64,000 nucleotides of DNA, from the NCBI RefSeq assembly GCF_014642875.1, contig NZ_BMJC01000002.1, forward strand, positions 434,001 through 498,000, written 5' to 3'. Shown one piece after another: positions 53,023 to 61,363 of the stretch. Under the pieces are notes generated by a model that saw only the letters and a program-made list of their open reading frames with translations, was not told the origin of the DNA and did not search any database. This DNA is from Puia dinghuensis (GTDB lineage Bacteria > Bacteroidota > Bacteroidia > Chitinophagales > Chitinophagaceae). The stretch's first letter is position 1. The number at the start of each line of letters is the position of its first letter. The position numbers and the translations under genes were made by a program.

Positions 53023-53559
53023 TTACCAATTATTCCGTTCGCGCAGGGCAGTGATATGAGCAACATGATGCCGGGAATGCCAGGCATAGCTGCCAAGCAG
53101 GTACCAAAGCGTCATCACCTTATCGGCCTCGGGGTGGTAGACTTCCCTTTCCCACTCCTTTATCGTCAGATCGCTGATCGTTGCATACCAGCGGGTGTGC
53201 AGCGCATAGAGCAGCGTGATGGAAACATTGATCGGGATAATCTGTACATCATTAAGCATCACCCAGGCCTTTTCATTGTAGGGGCGGATGGCGGGTTTCT
53301 CCTCCGTCAGTCCAAGCCTGAACCGGCAAAAGGCATTCATATGGCTGTCGGCCACGTGATGCACCAACTGTTGCACCGTCCAGCCCCCATCGCGGTAAGG
53401 CGTCTGCAACTGGGCTTCGTCGAGGTTGTGAATGGCATTTTCCAGCGCCTGGGGCAGGAATTTGATGTCGTTGAGCCATTCCTGTTTCTGGTGCTCGGAG
53501 TAGGGCTTGGGTTGATAATGCCCTATCGGATAACGCAAGTCAGCTGTAGTGGTGCTCAT
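53023..53559 (-). CDS. YfiT/BstA-like DinB-superfamily protein (bacillithiol transferase type)
   Basis: A 178-residue four-helix protein beginning DLRYPIGHYQPK. The metal-binding His triad of DinB-like proteins is visible: LVHHVADSHMN (near 67-72) and WHSRHHVAHI (near 160-165). Relatives catalyse thiol transfer in bacillithiol-dependent detoxification or act as putative metal-dependent hydrolases; the function in this organism is inferred from family only. It lies 16 bp after the ABC ATPase stop. Confidence 0.82.
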   Translation of the reverse strand: MSTTTADLRYPIGHYQPKPYSEHQKQEWLNDIKFLPQALENAIHNLDEAQLQTPYRDGGWTVQQLVHHVADSHMNAFCRFRLGLTEEKPAIRPYNEKAWVMLNDVQIIPINVSITLLYALHTRWYATISDLTIKEWEREVYHPEADKVMTLWYLLGSYAWHSRHHVAHITALRERNNW

Positions 53560-53575
53560 ATGCTAAAAATTGATT

Positions 53576-54343
53576 TCAGTTCTCCGGCCGCAGCGTATGA
53601 CCGGTGAGATGGATAAAAACATCCTCCAGGTTGGCCTTCTTCACCTCCTTTGGTCGTTCAAAACCACCCGCGACGAGATTGTCGATGAGCCTGTCGGGAG
53701 TCTCGAGCGCAATGATCTTCCCCGAGTCGATGATGGCGACGCGGTCGCAGAGAATCTCGGCCTCATCCATATAGTGCGTCGTGATGATCACCGTCGTCCC
53801 CTTGGCGCGAATCTCCTTTACCAGCTCCCAGAGATTGCGGCGGGCCTGCGGATCTAGGCCTGTCGTCGGTTCGTCGAGGAAGATGATGCGGGGCCGGTTG
53901 ATGAGTGTGGTAGCGATGGAAAACCGCTGTTTCTGACCGCCGCTCAGCTCCTTGAATTTTGCCTTGGCCTTGTCGCGCAGGTTCACGAGATCGAGCAGTT
54001 CGAGCGGATGAACTTCCTGGTTGTACAACCCGCCAAACAGCTCGATCAATTCACTGAGGTTGAGGCCGGGATAATAGCCGGAGGTCTGCAGTTGTACGCC
54101 GATGATCTTCTTTATCTCGCCAGGGTCCTTGTCCAGATCGAAACCGTCGACGATGACCTTTCCACTAGTCTTGTCGCGCAGGGTCTCGATGATCTCCAGC
54201 GTGGTGGACTTCCCGGCGCCGTTGGGCCCAAGCAACCCAAAGATCTCGCCTTCCTTTACTTCGAAGCTGATGCCTTTGACAGCTTCGAAGTCACCATATT
54301 TTTTTGTGAGATTATTAACAGAAATGATCGTTTTGCTTGCCAT
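53576..54343 (-). CDS. ABC transporter ATP-binding protein (ABC-2 type)
   Basis: A 255-residue protein with a complete nucleotide-binding domain: Walker A GPNGAGKST, Q-loop near VQLQTSGYY, signature LSGGQKQR, Walker B IIFLDEPTTGLDP and H-loop ITTHYMDEAE. The C-terminus (RLIDNLVAGG and after) is characteristic of drug or lipid exporters of the DrrA/CcmA type. No matching permease of the ABC-2 family is next to it. The start codon ATG 54343 is preferred over an upstream TTG. It is co-transcribed with the CAP gene (23 bp). Confidence 0.93.
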   Translation of the reverse strand: MASKTIISVNNLTKKYGDFEAVKGISFEVKEGEIFGLLGPNGAGKSTTLEIIETLRDKTSGKVIVDGFDLDKDPGEIKKIIGVQLQTSGYYPGLNLSELIELFGGLYNQEVHPLELLDLVNLRDKAKAKFKELSGGQKQRFSIATTLINRPRIIFLDEPTTGLDPQARRNLWELVKEIRAKGTTVIITTHYMDEAEILCDRVAIIDSGKIIALETPDRLIDNLVAGGFERPKEVKKANLEDVFIHLTGHTLRPEN

Positions 54344-54366
54344 GTCCGGCAAGTTACATTATTTGC

Positions 54367-54825
54367 TTATTTGGCAAAAATCTGCGTAAAGAAGATATTG
54401 CCGTCACGGCCAAAAGCGAGGCCGATGCCGGTGTATCGGAAATCACCTTCGATATTGCGGCGGTGACCGGGACTGTGCAACCAGCCGTCAACCACTTCAC
54501 GGGCCGACATGGGACCGGAGGCGACATTTTCCCCCGCCAGCGACACCGGGCCCAGTTTTTTGCGTATGCGATCGACGCGGTTGCGAAAGCCGTCGTGACC
54601 AAAAGGCGTCCTGCCCGACAACATGTCGCGGCTGTGCTCCAGCGCAACGGAAGACATGTAGGAGTTGGCTTCCAGGGGCCGCAGCCCGATCGAACGCCGG
54701 TGTTGATTGACAAGCCGTAAGATATCGGCAGACATCGAAGCGGAATGGGGCGCCGGCCGAAAGGCGGTGATAAAAAAGACAACTACAGCCCCGAACAATA
54801 ACCGGAAAGGAGACAAAGCGAACAT
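54367..54825 (-). CDS. CAP-domain (SCP-like) secreted protein
   Basis: A 152-residue protein. An N-terminal hydrophobic segment (LFGAVVVFFITAF) acts as signal or anchor. The CAP domain follows, with LRLVNQHRRSIGL (N-terminal helix), GHDGFRNR (His of the cleft), LAGENVASG and WLHSPGHRRNIEGDFRYTGIG (the SPGHRxNI motif) and ending IFFTQIFAK. Bacterial CAP proteins are secreted and of uncertain function. ATG 54825 was chosen over TTG 54861. Confidence 0.9.
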   Translation of the reverse strand: MFALSPFRLLFGAVVVFFITAFRPAPHSASMSADILRLVNQHRRSIGLRPLEANSYMSSVALEHSRDMLSGRTPFGHDGFRNRVDRIRKKLGPVSLAGENVASGPMSAREVVDGWLHSPGHRRNIEGDFRYTGIGLAFGRDGNIFFTQIFAK

Positions 54826-54875
54826 GTCCAGGAAAAAGCAGAAATAATGCCATCTTTGCAAAAACGCAACCCTCC

Positions 54876-55265
54876 ATGGAGAAAAGCAATGGTGTCATCA
54901 CCAGGCAAAGCCTGTACAGCGTCAAAGAGTCGCTTGACAAGTTTCAGGAGCTGCTGGCCGCCAAAAACGTGCATGTCTTTGCGCGAATCGATCAGCAGGC
55001 GGAAGCCCGGAAAGTGGGCCTCGATCTGTCACCAACCGAACTGCTCATCTTCGGTAACCCGCTGGCCGGCACACCCGTCATGCAGGTGTATCCCCTCGCC
55101 GCTCTCGATCTGCCGCTGAAGCTGCTGGCCTGGACACACGACAATGCCACCGTCTGGCTTACGTATAACGATGCCGCGTGGCTTGGCGAACGATACGGCC
55201 TGCCGCCTGATGTAGTCAAAACCCTCAATTTTAGCCCGTTGCTCGACAAGATAACAAAACAATAA
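54876..55265 (+). CDS. DUF302 protein
   Basis: A 129-residue protein made up of one DUF302 domain: SLYSVKESLDKFQELLAAKN at the start, VHVFARIDQQAEARKVGL and ELLIFGNPLAGTPVMQVYP in the middle, and WTHDNATVWLTYNDAAWLGERYGL at the end. DUF302 is a small alpha/beta fold found near metal and thiol proteins in many bacteria; its function is unknown. A CATCTTTG box lies upstream at 54851-54858 (one mismatch). The GNAT gene starts four bases after its stop. Confidence 0.88.
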   Translation: MEKSNGVITRQSLYSVKESLDKFQELLAAKNVHVFARIDQQAEARKVGLDLSPTELLIFGNPLAGTPVMQVYPLAALDLPLKLLAWTHDNATVWLTYNDAAWLGERYGLPPDVVKTLNFSPLLDKITKQ

Positions 55266-55269
55266 GTAC

Positions 55270-55959
55270 GTGGGATCACTATTGGACAACCCCGCATGGT
55301 CGGCACTGACCACGGAGCAATCCCCGTTCGCATTGGGAACAGGAGAAGCAAAACGATACCGGCGCAACATCCTGCCCTTTGCGGCCCTCGCTCCGGGCCG
55401 CGAAGCATCTGACCTCGATCCGCTGATCACGCAAGGCGAATCCTTCTATCTCATCGGTGATCTGCCCGTATTGCCCACCCACTGGACCCTCGAGGTAGAG
55501 CTTCCCTGCGCACAACTCATCGCACCGGAGAATCTGACTATCTCTCCCGCCACACAAGAAGAGATCGTCCTGTTGGGCGAGGCTGACAAGACTGAAATGT
55601 TCCAACTGATCACCCGTGTACAACCCGGCTACTATCATCCCGACAGCCGGCAGCTTGGCGAGTACTATGGCATCCGCCAGGAAGGCCGGCTGGTGGCCAT
55701 GGCGGGCGAACGCATGCGCCTCACCGCCTTTAGCGAATTGAGCGCGGTATGCACACTGCCCGAATATACAGGTCGCGGTTATGCACAGCAGTTGATGGCG
55801 CATCTCTGCCGCCGGCAGCGGGCCGCGGGTATCACTCCCTTTCTACATGTGTCGAAGGCCAACAGCAGGGCGCTGCGCTTATACGAACACCTTGGCTTCC
55901 GCCACCGAAGGGACATCACTTTCTGGCGGGTGAAAAAGGGCTGGGAACCTCCCCACTGA
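55270..55959 (+). CDS. GNAT-family N-acetyltransferase (FR47-like)
   Basis: 229 residues from GTG 55270. The N-terminal half (residues 1-115) does not match a known domain by eye; the C-terminal GNAT half has the acetyl-CoA loop YTGRGYAQQLMAHL and then LHVSKANSRALRLYEHLGF, the typical C-terminal motif. The substrate is unknown. It starts four bases after the DUF302 stop, so the two are coupled, and overlaps the end of the convergent fbp gene by 44 bp. Confidence 0.85.
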   Translation: MGSLLDNPAWSALTTEQSPFALGTGEAKRYRRNILPFAALAPGREASDLDPLITQGESFYLIGDLPVLPTHWTLEVELPCAQLIAPENLTISPATQEEIVLLGEADKTEMFQLITRVQPGYYHPDSRQLGEYYGIRQEGRLVAMAGERMRLTAFSELSAVCTLPEYTGRGYAQQLMAHLCRRQRAAGITPFLHVSKANSRALRLYEHLGFRHRRDITFWRVKKGWEPPH

Positions 55960-56959
55960 GGTAAGTCTCCAACTCTTCCATCATCAGGCGGCTGCCGACA
56001 AAGAAGGGACTGCGCTGGTGCAGCGTGGTGGGCTGAACGTCGAGGATACGCTGTTTACCGTCCGTAGCCTTTCCGCCGGCTACTTCGGTGATAAAAGCGA
56101 AAGGGTTGCATTCATACAACAGCCGGAGCTTGCCGCCCGGCCGGGATGCCGTCCCGGGATACATGAAGATGCCGCCTTTGATCAGGTTGCGGTGTACGTC
56201 GGAGACCATACTGCCGATGTAGCGCTGCGTATATGGTCCACCGTTATCCTTGTTCTTTTTCTGGCAGCAGTCGATATACCCCTGTACACGCTCGTCATAT
56301 TGGAAGAAGTTGCCGTGGTTGACGGAATATATCTTGCCGGACTCGGGGCATTTGATATTCGGATGGCTGAGGGTAAATTCTCCGATAGAGGGATCAAGCG
56401 TAAATCCATTGACTCCCCTGCGCGTTGCATACACCATCATCGTGGAAGATCCATATACAATATACCCCGCCGCCACCTGGTTGCGGCCCGGTTGGAGGAA
56501 GTCGGCCTTTGTACAGGGTTTGCCTTTCTCGCTGATGCGGCGGTAGACGCCAAAGATGGTGCCGATGGAGACGTTGACGTCGATGTTGCCGCTGCCGTCG
56601 AGGGGATCGAAAAGACAAACGTATTTGGAGTTGTTGCTGATCTCGTCATCGAAGATGACGCTGTCATCCAGTTCCTCGCTGCCGATACCGGCGCAGCTGA
56701 TGCCATGCCGCAGCACTCCCATAAACTGATCGTTCGCATAGACGTCGAGCTTTTTCACGTCTTCGCCCTGAACGTTGACCGTGCCGGCGTCCCCCAGGAT
56801 ATCCACCAGTCCGGCTTTGTTCACCTCTACATTGATGCGTTTGGCGGCAAGGCCGATATCCCGGAGAAGGTTGCTCAATTCGCCGGTGGCGTTGGGAAAG
56901 TTGCGCAGTTGCTGGAGGGTGAATTCGTCGAGGGTGAGTACTTTTCTGTTTACGTTCAT
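55916..56959 (-). CDS. fbp: Fructose-1,6-bisphosphatase, class 1
   Basis: A 347-residue protein. Active-site sequence FDPLDGSGNIDVNVSIGTIFG (metal site), GSEELDDS with conserved acidic residues, IGSMVSDVHRNLIKGGIFMYPG and KLRLLYECNPFAFITEVAGG fit the class 1 family. It hydrolyses fructose-1,6-bisphosphate in gluconeogenesis. ATG 56959 was chosen, as upstream in-frame sequence lies in the region of the divergent aspartate kinase. Confidence 0.96.
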   Translation of the reverse strand: MNVNRKVLTLDEFTLQQLRNFPNATGELSNLLRDIGLAAKRINVEVNKAGLVDILGDAGTVNVQGEDVKKLDVYANDQFMGVLRHGISCAGIGSEELDDSVIFDDEISNNSKYVCLFDPLDGSGNIDVNVSIGTIFGVYRRISEKGKPCTKADFLQPGRNQVAAGYIVYGSSTMMVYATRRGVNGFTLDPSIGEFTLSHPNIKCPESGKIYSVNHGNFFQYDERVQGYIDCCQKKNKDNGGPYTQRYIGSMVSDVHRNLIKGGIFMYPGTASRPGGKLRLLYECNPFAFITEVAGGKATDGKQRILDVQPTTLHQRSPFFVGSRLMMEELETYLSGEVPSPFSPARK

Positions 56960-57091
56960 GATGGCAACGGGTTTATCCCGCAAAAGTAAGGGGGGCGATC
57001 GATATTTAGCGCGTTTTAGCAAATTTGAGGGCCGGAATCTACGACAACGATGCCGGAGGTCAGCCGACGAACCCATGGACTGCCAATCCCT

Positions 57092-57099
57092 TATATTTG
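57092..57099 (+). promoter_or_regulatory. -7 promoter box of the aspartate kinase gene
   Basis: TATATTTG matches TAnnTTTG exactly and ends four bases before the ATG at 57104, pointing to a leaderless or nearly leaderless transcript. Confidence 0.5.
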
Positions 57100-57103
57100 C
57101 GCA

Positions 57104-58366
57104 ATGAAAATTTTCAAATTCGGCGGGGCCAGCGTCAATAGTGTCGACCGTATCCGGCAGCTGCCGGCCATCCTCCGCCAATACCCTGGTGAAAAAATAC
57201 TGGTAGTTGTCTCCGCGATGGGCAAGACGACCAATGCCCTGGAGAAAGTGGCGGAGGCCTTTTACGAAGGGCATAAGGAAGAAGCACTGCGGCTCTTTCA
57301 GCAGGTGAAGGATAGCCATCTGACGACAGCGAAATACTTGTTAGTACAGAACTATCTGGCGCTGGAAGCGCAGCTGCGGGATTTCTTTACGGAGGCGGAG
57401 TGGCTGTTGCACGATAAACCGGTGCGGGATTTTGATTATTATTACGATCAGGTGGTATGCATTGGGGAGTTATTGTCTACTTCCATCGTCAGCGCCTATC
57501 TGGCCGAGTCGGGCATCGGCAATCAATGGATCGATGTGCGTGACATTTTCCGGACGGACGCCAATTTCCGTGATGCGGTCATCGACTGGGAAGTGACGGG
57601 AAGGAAGGTGAAGGAGGAAGTGTTACCGTTGTTCGGGGAGGATGATCTCATCGTGACCCAGGGATTCATCGGCGCCACCTCGGATAATGAAAGCACAACG
57701 CTGGGCCGGGAAGGCAGTGACTATACGGCAGCGGTATTCGCCAACCTGGTGGATGCGGAGGGCCAAACCATCTGGAAGGATGTGGTAGGAGTGATGAATG
57801 CCGATCCCAAGCAGTTCCCCGACGCCGTCATCCTGCCCGAACTCAACTATGACGAGGTGATCGAAATGGCCTATTATGGGGCACAGGTGATTCACCCCAA
57901 GACGATAAAGCCGTTGCAGAACAAGGGTATCCCGTTGTATGTCAAATGCTTTCTCGACGCTAGCCTGCCTGGCACTGTCATTCATAATAAGTCGGTGCAT
58001 GGGTTGCCGCCCATCATCGTGCTAAAGCACGACCAGGTGCTGGTACAGCTGCATTCAACTGATTTCTCCTTTGTCGGCGAGACGGGCATGGCGCGGTTGT
58101 ACGACCTTTTGGGTCAGGTGCGGGTGAAGCCCAATCTTATCCAGAGCGGAGCGGTAAGCATCCAGGTGTGCCTTGACGACCGGCCGGCGCGTATCGAGCG
58201 GTTGGCGTTGGCGGCTGCCGATCTTTTTGAAGTACAGGTCGAACGGGGACTTACGCTATTGACGATACGACATTATAATGCAGATGTGTTGCAGCGCCTG
58301 ACGGCCCATCGGCAGGAAGTGTTGCGTCAGCAGACGTGGGAGACTGTTCAAGTGCTAATGCGCTGA
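57104..58366 (+). CDS. Aspartate kinase
   Basis: A 420-residue monofunctional protein. The kinase domain starts MKIFKFGGASVNS (usual KFGGTSV with Ala for Thr), with LVVVSAMGKTTNALE and FIGATSDNESTTLGREGSDYTAA as the aspartate and ATP loops. A C-terminal ACT-type regulatory region follows (about 320-420, SIQVCLDDRPARIERLA). It phosphorylates aspartate at the head of lysine, methionine and threonine synthesis. No homoserine dehydrogenase domain is attached. The next gene is convergent. Confidence 0.92.
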   Translation: MKIFKFGGASVNSVDRIRQLPAILRQYPGEKILVVVSAMGKTTNALEKVAEAFYEGHKEEALRLFQQVKDSHLTTAKYLLVQNYLALEAQLRDFFTEAEWLLHDKPVRDFDYYYDQVVCIGELLSTSIVSAYLAESGIGNQWIDVRDIFRTDANFRDAVIDWEVTGRKVKEEVLPLFGEDDLIVTQGFIGATSDNESTTLGREGSDYTAAVFANLVDAEGQTIWKDVVGVMNADPKQFPDAVILPELNYDEVIEMAYYGAQVIHPKTIKPLQNKGIPLYVKCFLDASLPGTVIHNKSVHGLPPIIVLKHDQVLVQLHSTDFSFVGETGMARLYDLLGQVRVKPNLIQSGAVSIQVCLDDRPARIERLALAAADLFEVQVERGLTLLTIRHYNADVLQRLTAHRQEVLRQQTWETVQVLMR

Positions 58367-58394
58367 TGGCCCCCCGGAGGCAGGAGAGCAGGCC

Positions 58395-59615
58395 TTAATT
58401 CGCCCCAATCATGACAGTCTGTTTGAGGCGGATGGGGACGCGGGCGCCGAGGTGGGCGGCGGGGGCCCATTGGGGCATACCGAGGAAAGCGTCTTCGACC
58501 TTGGTGTTGAGATCGTCGTTGCCGCCGCGGATCACCTTTGCATAGACGGGTTTACCGACGGAGTCGATAACATATTCGACCATGATAAAGGCCTTTGTCT
58601 GGCCCTGGGTGAGGTCCTTTACTTCTTCTTTACCCAGCCGGTTGAGAAAGTCCTGGAAGGCATCGTTGCCGCCGGGGTAGACGGGCAGGTGGTCAACCGA
58701 TCGGGCGATCTGGTCGTCCGGGATGGGGTTGATGCGCTGCGGCCGGGTGGCAGCCGGTCTCTTTTTGGCGGCGGCGGCCACGGGCTCTACATCGGCGATC
58801 TTTACCTCGGCCTCGTTAGGAGCCACTTCCTCGGTGACATATTCGCCTTTCCCGTTGACCATAACGAAGGGAACCTCGCGGTATTTCTCGAAGTAGAGGA
58901 AGGCGTTGCGCATGCTCTTGGCGAAGGGGGTGTATTCGGAGAAGGTTTGTAAGTATTTGTTGAGATAGTCGACGCTGTGGGAGTTGTTGAAGTTCACCGG
59001 GAAGATGTGGACGGGGATGAAATCCTCACCCAGGTCTTTGGCATGAGCGGCCAGGATATACAGCTCCTCAATTTGGCCGTCAGTGATAGGGATACAGCCG
59101 GTGGTCACGCAGCTGCCATGGATATAGATATCCTTACCTGGCTGAAGGGAATCACTAAGAATCCTATCCGAAGCATTCGGGTAATTAAGTCCCAGCGATA
59201 AATGATATTCACTCTTCGGGTTAAACTCATTTATATAATAGAATCCCTCAGGAACCTGATAATCACCGGAATATCGTTTAGGCCCCAGGGTTCCGGCCAT
59301 GGCGCAAATCTTATACGACTTGAATAACCGGTATTTTTCTTCCTTGGAATTCTTGACCCATACCTCCAGCTGACTATCATACTTGAAGCTGCGGATATAG
59401 ACGAAGCGGGCGGGCCAGGCGAGGCCTTTTTCCCTGAACTGCTTCATGAGGGTGTCTTCCTTACGGCGAAGCATCTCCCCTACCTTAGGAATCGACCTTT
59501 GGTAGTCAATAAAATGAACCTGTGAAGCGGAGTTTTGAGCGGAAAGCTTGCGGGCAGACAGTAAACCTGCGAGAGCCACCAGAACCAGCGCGACAAAGTG
59601 ATTTTTTACATACAT
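58395..59615 (-). CDS. YafK-type L,D-transpeptidase fused to a TonB C-terminal domain
   Basis: A 406-residue protein. A signal peptide (1-26) precedes an L,D-transpeptidase catalytic domain of YafK type (about 60-205), with IYIHGSCVTTGCIPITDG giving His166 and the nucleophile Cys174. A linker with Ala/Lys/Pro repeats (about 275-300) leads to a C-terminal TonB_C-like domain (about 308-400; HLPVYPGGNDAFQDFL and IMVEYVIDSVGKPVYAKVIRGG). YafK enzymes cut or remodel peptidoglycan linkages; the TonB_C part may tether the enzyme to a partner (inferred). Confidence 0.88.
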   Translation of the reverse strand: MYVKNHFVALVLVALAGLLSARKLSAQNSASQVHFIDYQRSIPKVGEMLRRKEDTLMKQFREKGLAWPARFVYIRSFKYDSQLEVWVKNSKEEKYRLFKSYKICAMAGTLGPKRYSGDYQVPEGFYYINEFNPKSEYHLSLGLNYPNASDRILSDSLQPGKDIYIHGSCVTTGCIPITDGQIEELYILAAHAKDLGEDFIPVHIFPVNFNNSHSVDYLNKYLQTFSEYTPFAKSMRNAFLYFEKYREVPFVMVNGKGEYVTEEVAPNEAEVKIADVEPVAAAAKKRPAATRPQRINPIPDDQIARSVDHLPVYPGGNDAFQDFLNRLGKEEVKDLTQGQTKAFIMVEYVIDSVGKPVYAKVIRGGNDDLNTKVEDAFLGMPQWAPAAHLGARVPIRLKQTVMIGAN

Positions 59616-59678
59616 ACAATAGGGTAAAAATTGGGTCCGCCACGGTTTTGTCCCGGGTTATGGGATTTTTGTCCTCTG

Positions 59679-59686
59679 CAAAGCTA
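59679..59686 (-). promoter_or_regulatory. -7 promoter box of the L,D-transpeptidase gene
   Basis: The minus strand reads TAGCTTTG, an exact TAnnTTTG match, 63 nt before the ATG at 59615, immediately after the hppD terminator. Confidence 0.5.
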
Positions 59687-59690
59687 TCAC

Positions 59691-59731
59691 AATAAACAAA
59701 AAACCTGCCATATTTTATAATATGAGCAGGT
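59691..59731 (-). terminator. Rho-independent terminator of hppD
   Basis: A long stem (59703-59708 with 59726-59731, and 59709-59714 with 59719-59724, one bulged base, loop TTAT) is followed on the minus strand by TTTTTTGTTTATT. It lies about 60 bp after the hppD stop. Confidence 0.85.
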
Positions 59732-59792
59732 CTTTATTAACGTTTATATAGGTTTTCGTATTGACAAAAATCCAAATAATCCGGGCAGCCGG

Positions 59793-60926
59793 CTACAGGT
59801 TTCCTCTTGCAGACTGTTCGCGCTCGATGGCTTCGAACAAGGCTTTGAAATTGCCCTTGCCGAAGCTTTTGGCGCCCTTGCGCTGGATGATCTCGAAGAA
59901 CACAGTAGGCCGGTCTTCCACGGGCTTTGTAAATATCTGTAGCAGATAGCCTTCCTCGTCACGATCGACCAGGATGCCGAGCTGTTTCAGGGGTTCGAGG
60001 TCTTCGTCGATGGCGCCGACCCGGCCGGGCAGTTCGTCATAGTAGCTGGTGGGAACCTGCAGGAATTCCACGCCTCTATCCCGCAGTTGAGTGACGGTAT
60101 CCACGATATCGGCGGTGGCCAGTGCGACATGTTGTACGCCTTCCCCTTTATAGAACTCGAGGTATTCTTCGACCTGGGATTTCTTTTTCCCTTCAGCCGG
60201 CTCGTTGATCGGGAATTTTACAAAGCCATTGCCGTTGCTCATCACCTTACTCATGAGGGCGGAGTATTCCGTTGAGATGTCCTTGTCGTCAAAAGAAAGG
60301 ATGTTGGTGAAGCCCATCACTTTCTCATAGAAGCTGACCCAGGGGTTCATCTGGTTCCAACCGACGTTGCCGACGCAGTGGTCGACATAGAGCAGACCGG
60401 TGGAAGCAGGATTGTAGTGGGTACGCCACTCGCGGAACCCCGGCATAAAGGCGCCGCGGTAATTCTTGCGTTCGATAAACAGGTGGACGGTGTCACCATA
60501 GGTGTGAATGCCGCTGAGGGTTACATCCCCCCATTTATCGGCGATGGTCGTGGGCTCCATACAACTTTTCCCTCCACGGGATGTTGTCTCACGCCAGGCG
60601 CTGGTGGCATCATCGACGCGCAGGGCGATCACTTTTACCCCGTCACCGTGCAAGTTGGTGTGTTCCGCAACGGGATGTCCCGGCCGGAGGGCCGTCGTAA
60701 AGACAAAGGTGAGCTTGTTCTGGCGGACGACATAGCTGACCTTATCCTTATTACCGGTTTCCGGGCCGCTATAAGCGATGGACTGGAACCCAAAAGCGGA
60801 TTTATAATAATGTGCGGCTTGTTTGGCGTTGCCTACATAGAATTCAACATAGTCGGTGCCCTGGAGAGGCAGGAAATCCGATGTTGCAGCCGGCTTGCGG
60901 GCGTCTGTAGCGGGTGCAATAGACAT
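59793..60926 (-). CDS. hppD: 4-hydroxyphenylpyruvate dioxygenase
   Basis: A 377-residue vicinal-oxygen-chelate enzyme with two related halves. The iron ligands His183 (LLYVDHCVGNV), His266 (GVQHVALATAD) and Glu345 (VFFEIIQRKG) are all present, and the C-terminal helix covers the active site. It converts 4-hydroxyphenylpyruvate to homogentisate with O2 in tyrosine breakdown. Homogentisate dioxygenase is not in the window. It is monocistronic, ending in a terminator. Confidence 0.96.
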   Translation of the reverse strand: MSIAPATDARKPAATSDFLPLQGTDYVEFYVGNAKQAAHYYKSAFGFQSIAYSGPETGNKDKVSYVVRQNKLTFVFTTALRPGHPVAEHTNLHGDGVKVIALRVDDATSAWRETTSRGGKSCMEPTTIADKWGDVTLSGIHTYGDTVHLFIERKNYRGAFMPGFREWRTHYNPASTGLLYVDHCVGNVGWNQMNPWVSFYEKVMGFTNILSFDDKDISTEYSALMSKVMSNGNGFVKFPINEPAEGKKKSQVEEYLEFYKGEGVQHVALATADIVDTVTQLRDRGVEFLQVPTSYYDELPGRVGAIDEDLEPLKQLGILVDRDEEGYLLQIFTKPVEDRPTVFFEIIQRKGAKSFGKGNFKALFEAIEREQSARGNL

Positions 60927-61363
60927 GGTAAAACTTATTTTATGATAATTAAGAAATATAGATAAGGTTAGACATCGGTTCAGGAGCAGAGCATGGGGGG
61001 CGTGGGTTAGTCAGGGGCGGGTGCGGGTAAGCGCTTCTCTCAGGAAGAAATGATGCAATCGCTTGTCGCCGAAAATTTTATGCGAATAGTCAGGGCGCAT
61101 GATTATTGCAAGTAAAGTTAGAACTAATTTTGACATTTGTCAACGGGGTTGGATGAAGCCGGAAATTTTGCGGACAAGGAAAGATTCAAAAGGGATTAAT
61201 TTTCAGGCAAATCCGTGTTTACCATTAGACATCGAACCATCGACGAAGCAAAAAACCGTATTTTTTCGATGGACTGCGAGTGTTTTTACGCTAAGGGGAA
61301 GGGTTTTAGGTATTGGGAATTGAGTTTTGTCTATCTTCGACGAAATAATCACAAAAATCACAC
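60927..61363. other. 437-bp intergenic region with an inverted repeat
   Basis: The region lies between divergent hppD and purK. It holds TTGACATTTGTCAA (61130-61143), a 6-bp inverted repeat with a 2-nt centre, about 200 bp upstream of hppD and possibly a regulator site. A near -7 box TATCTTCG (61332-61339) lies before purK. A 74-codon frame at 61099-61323 is not convincing. The remainder is AT-rich sequence with nothing else I can support. Confidence 0.5.

Noticed and set aside
61099-61323. 74-codon open frame between hppD and purK
   Set aside because: Its composition differs from neighbouring genes, no promoter box or family is seen, and it lies in a probable regulatory region.
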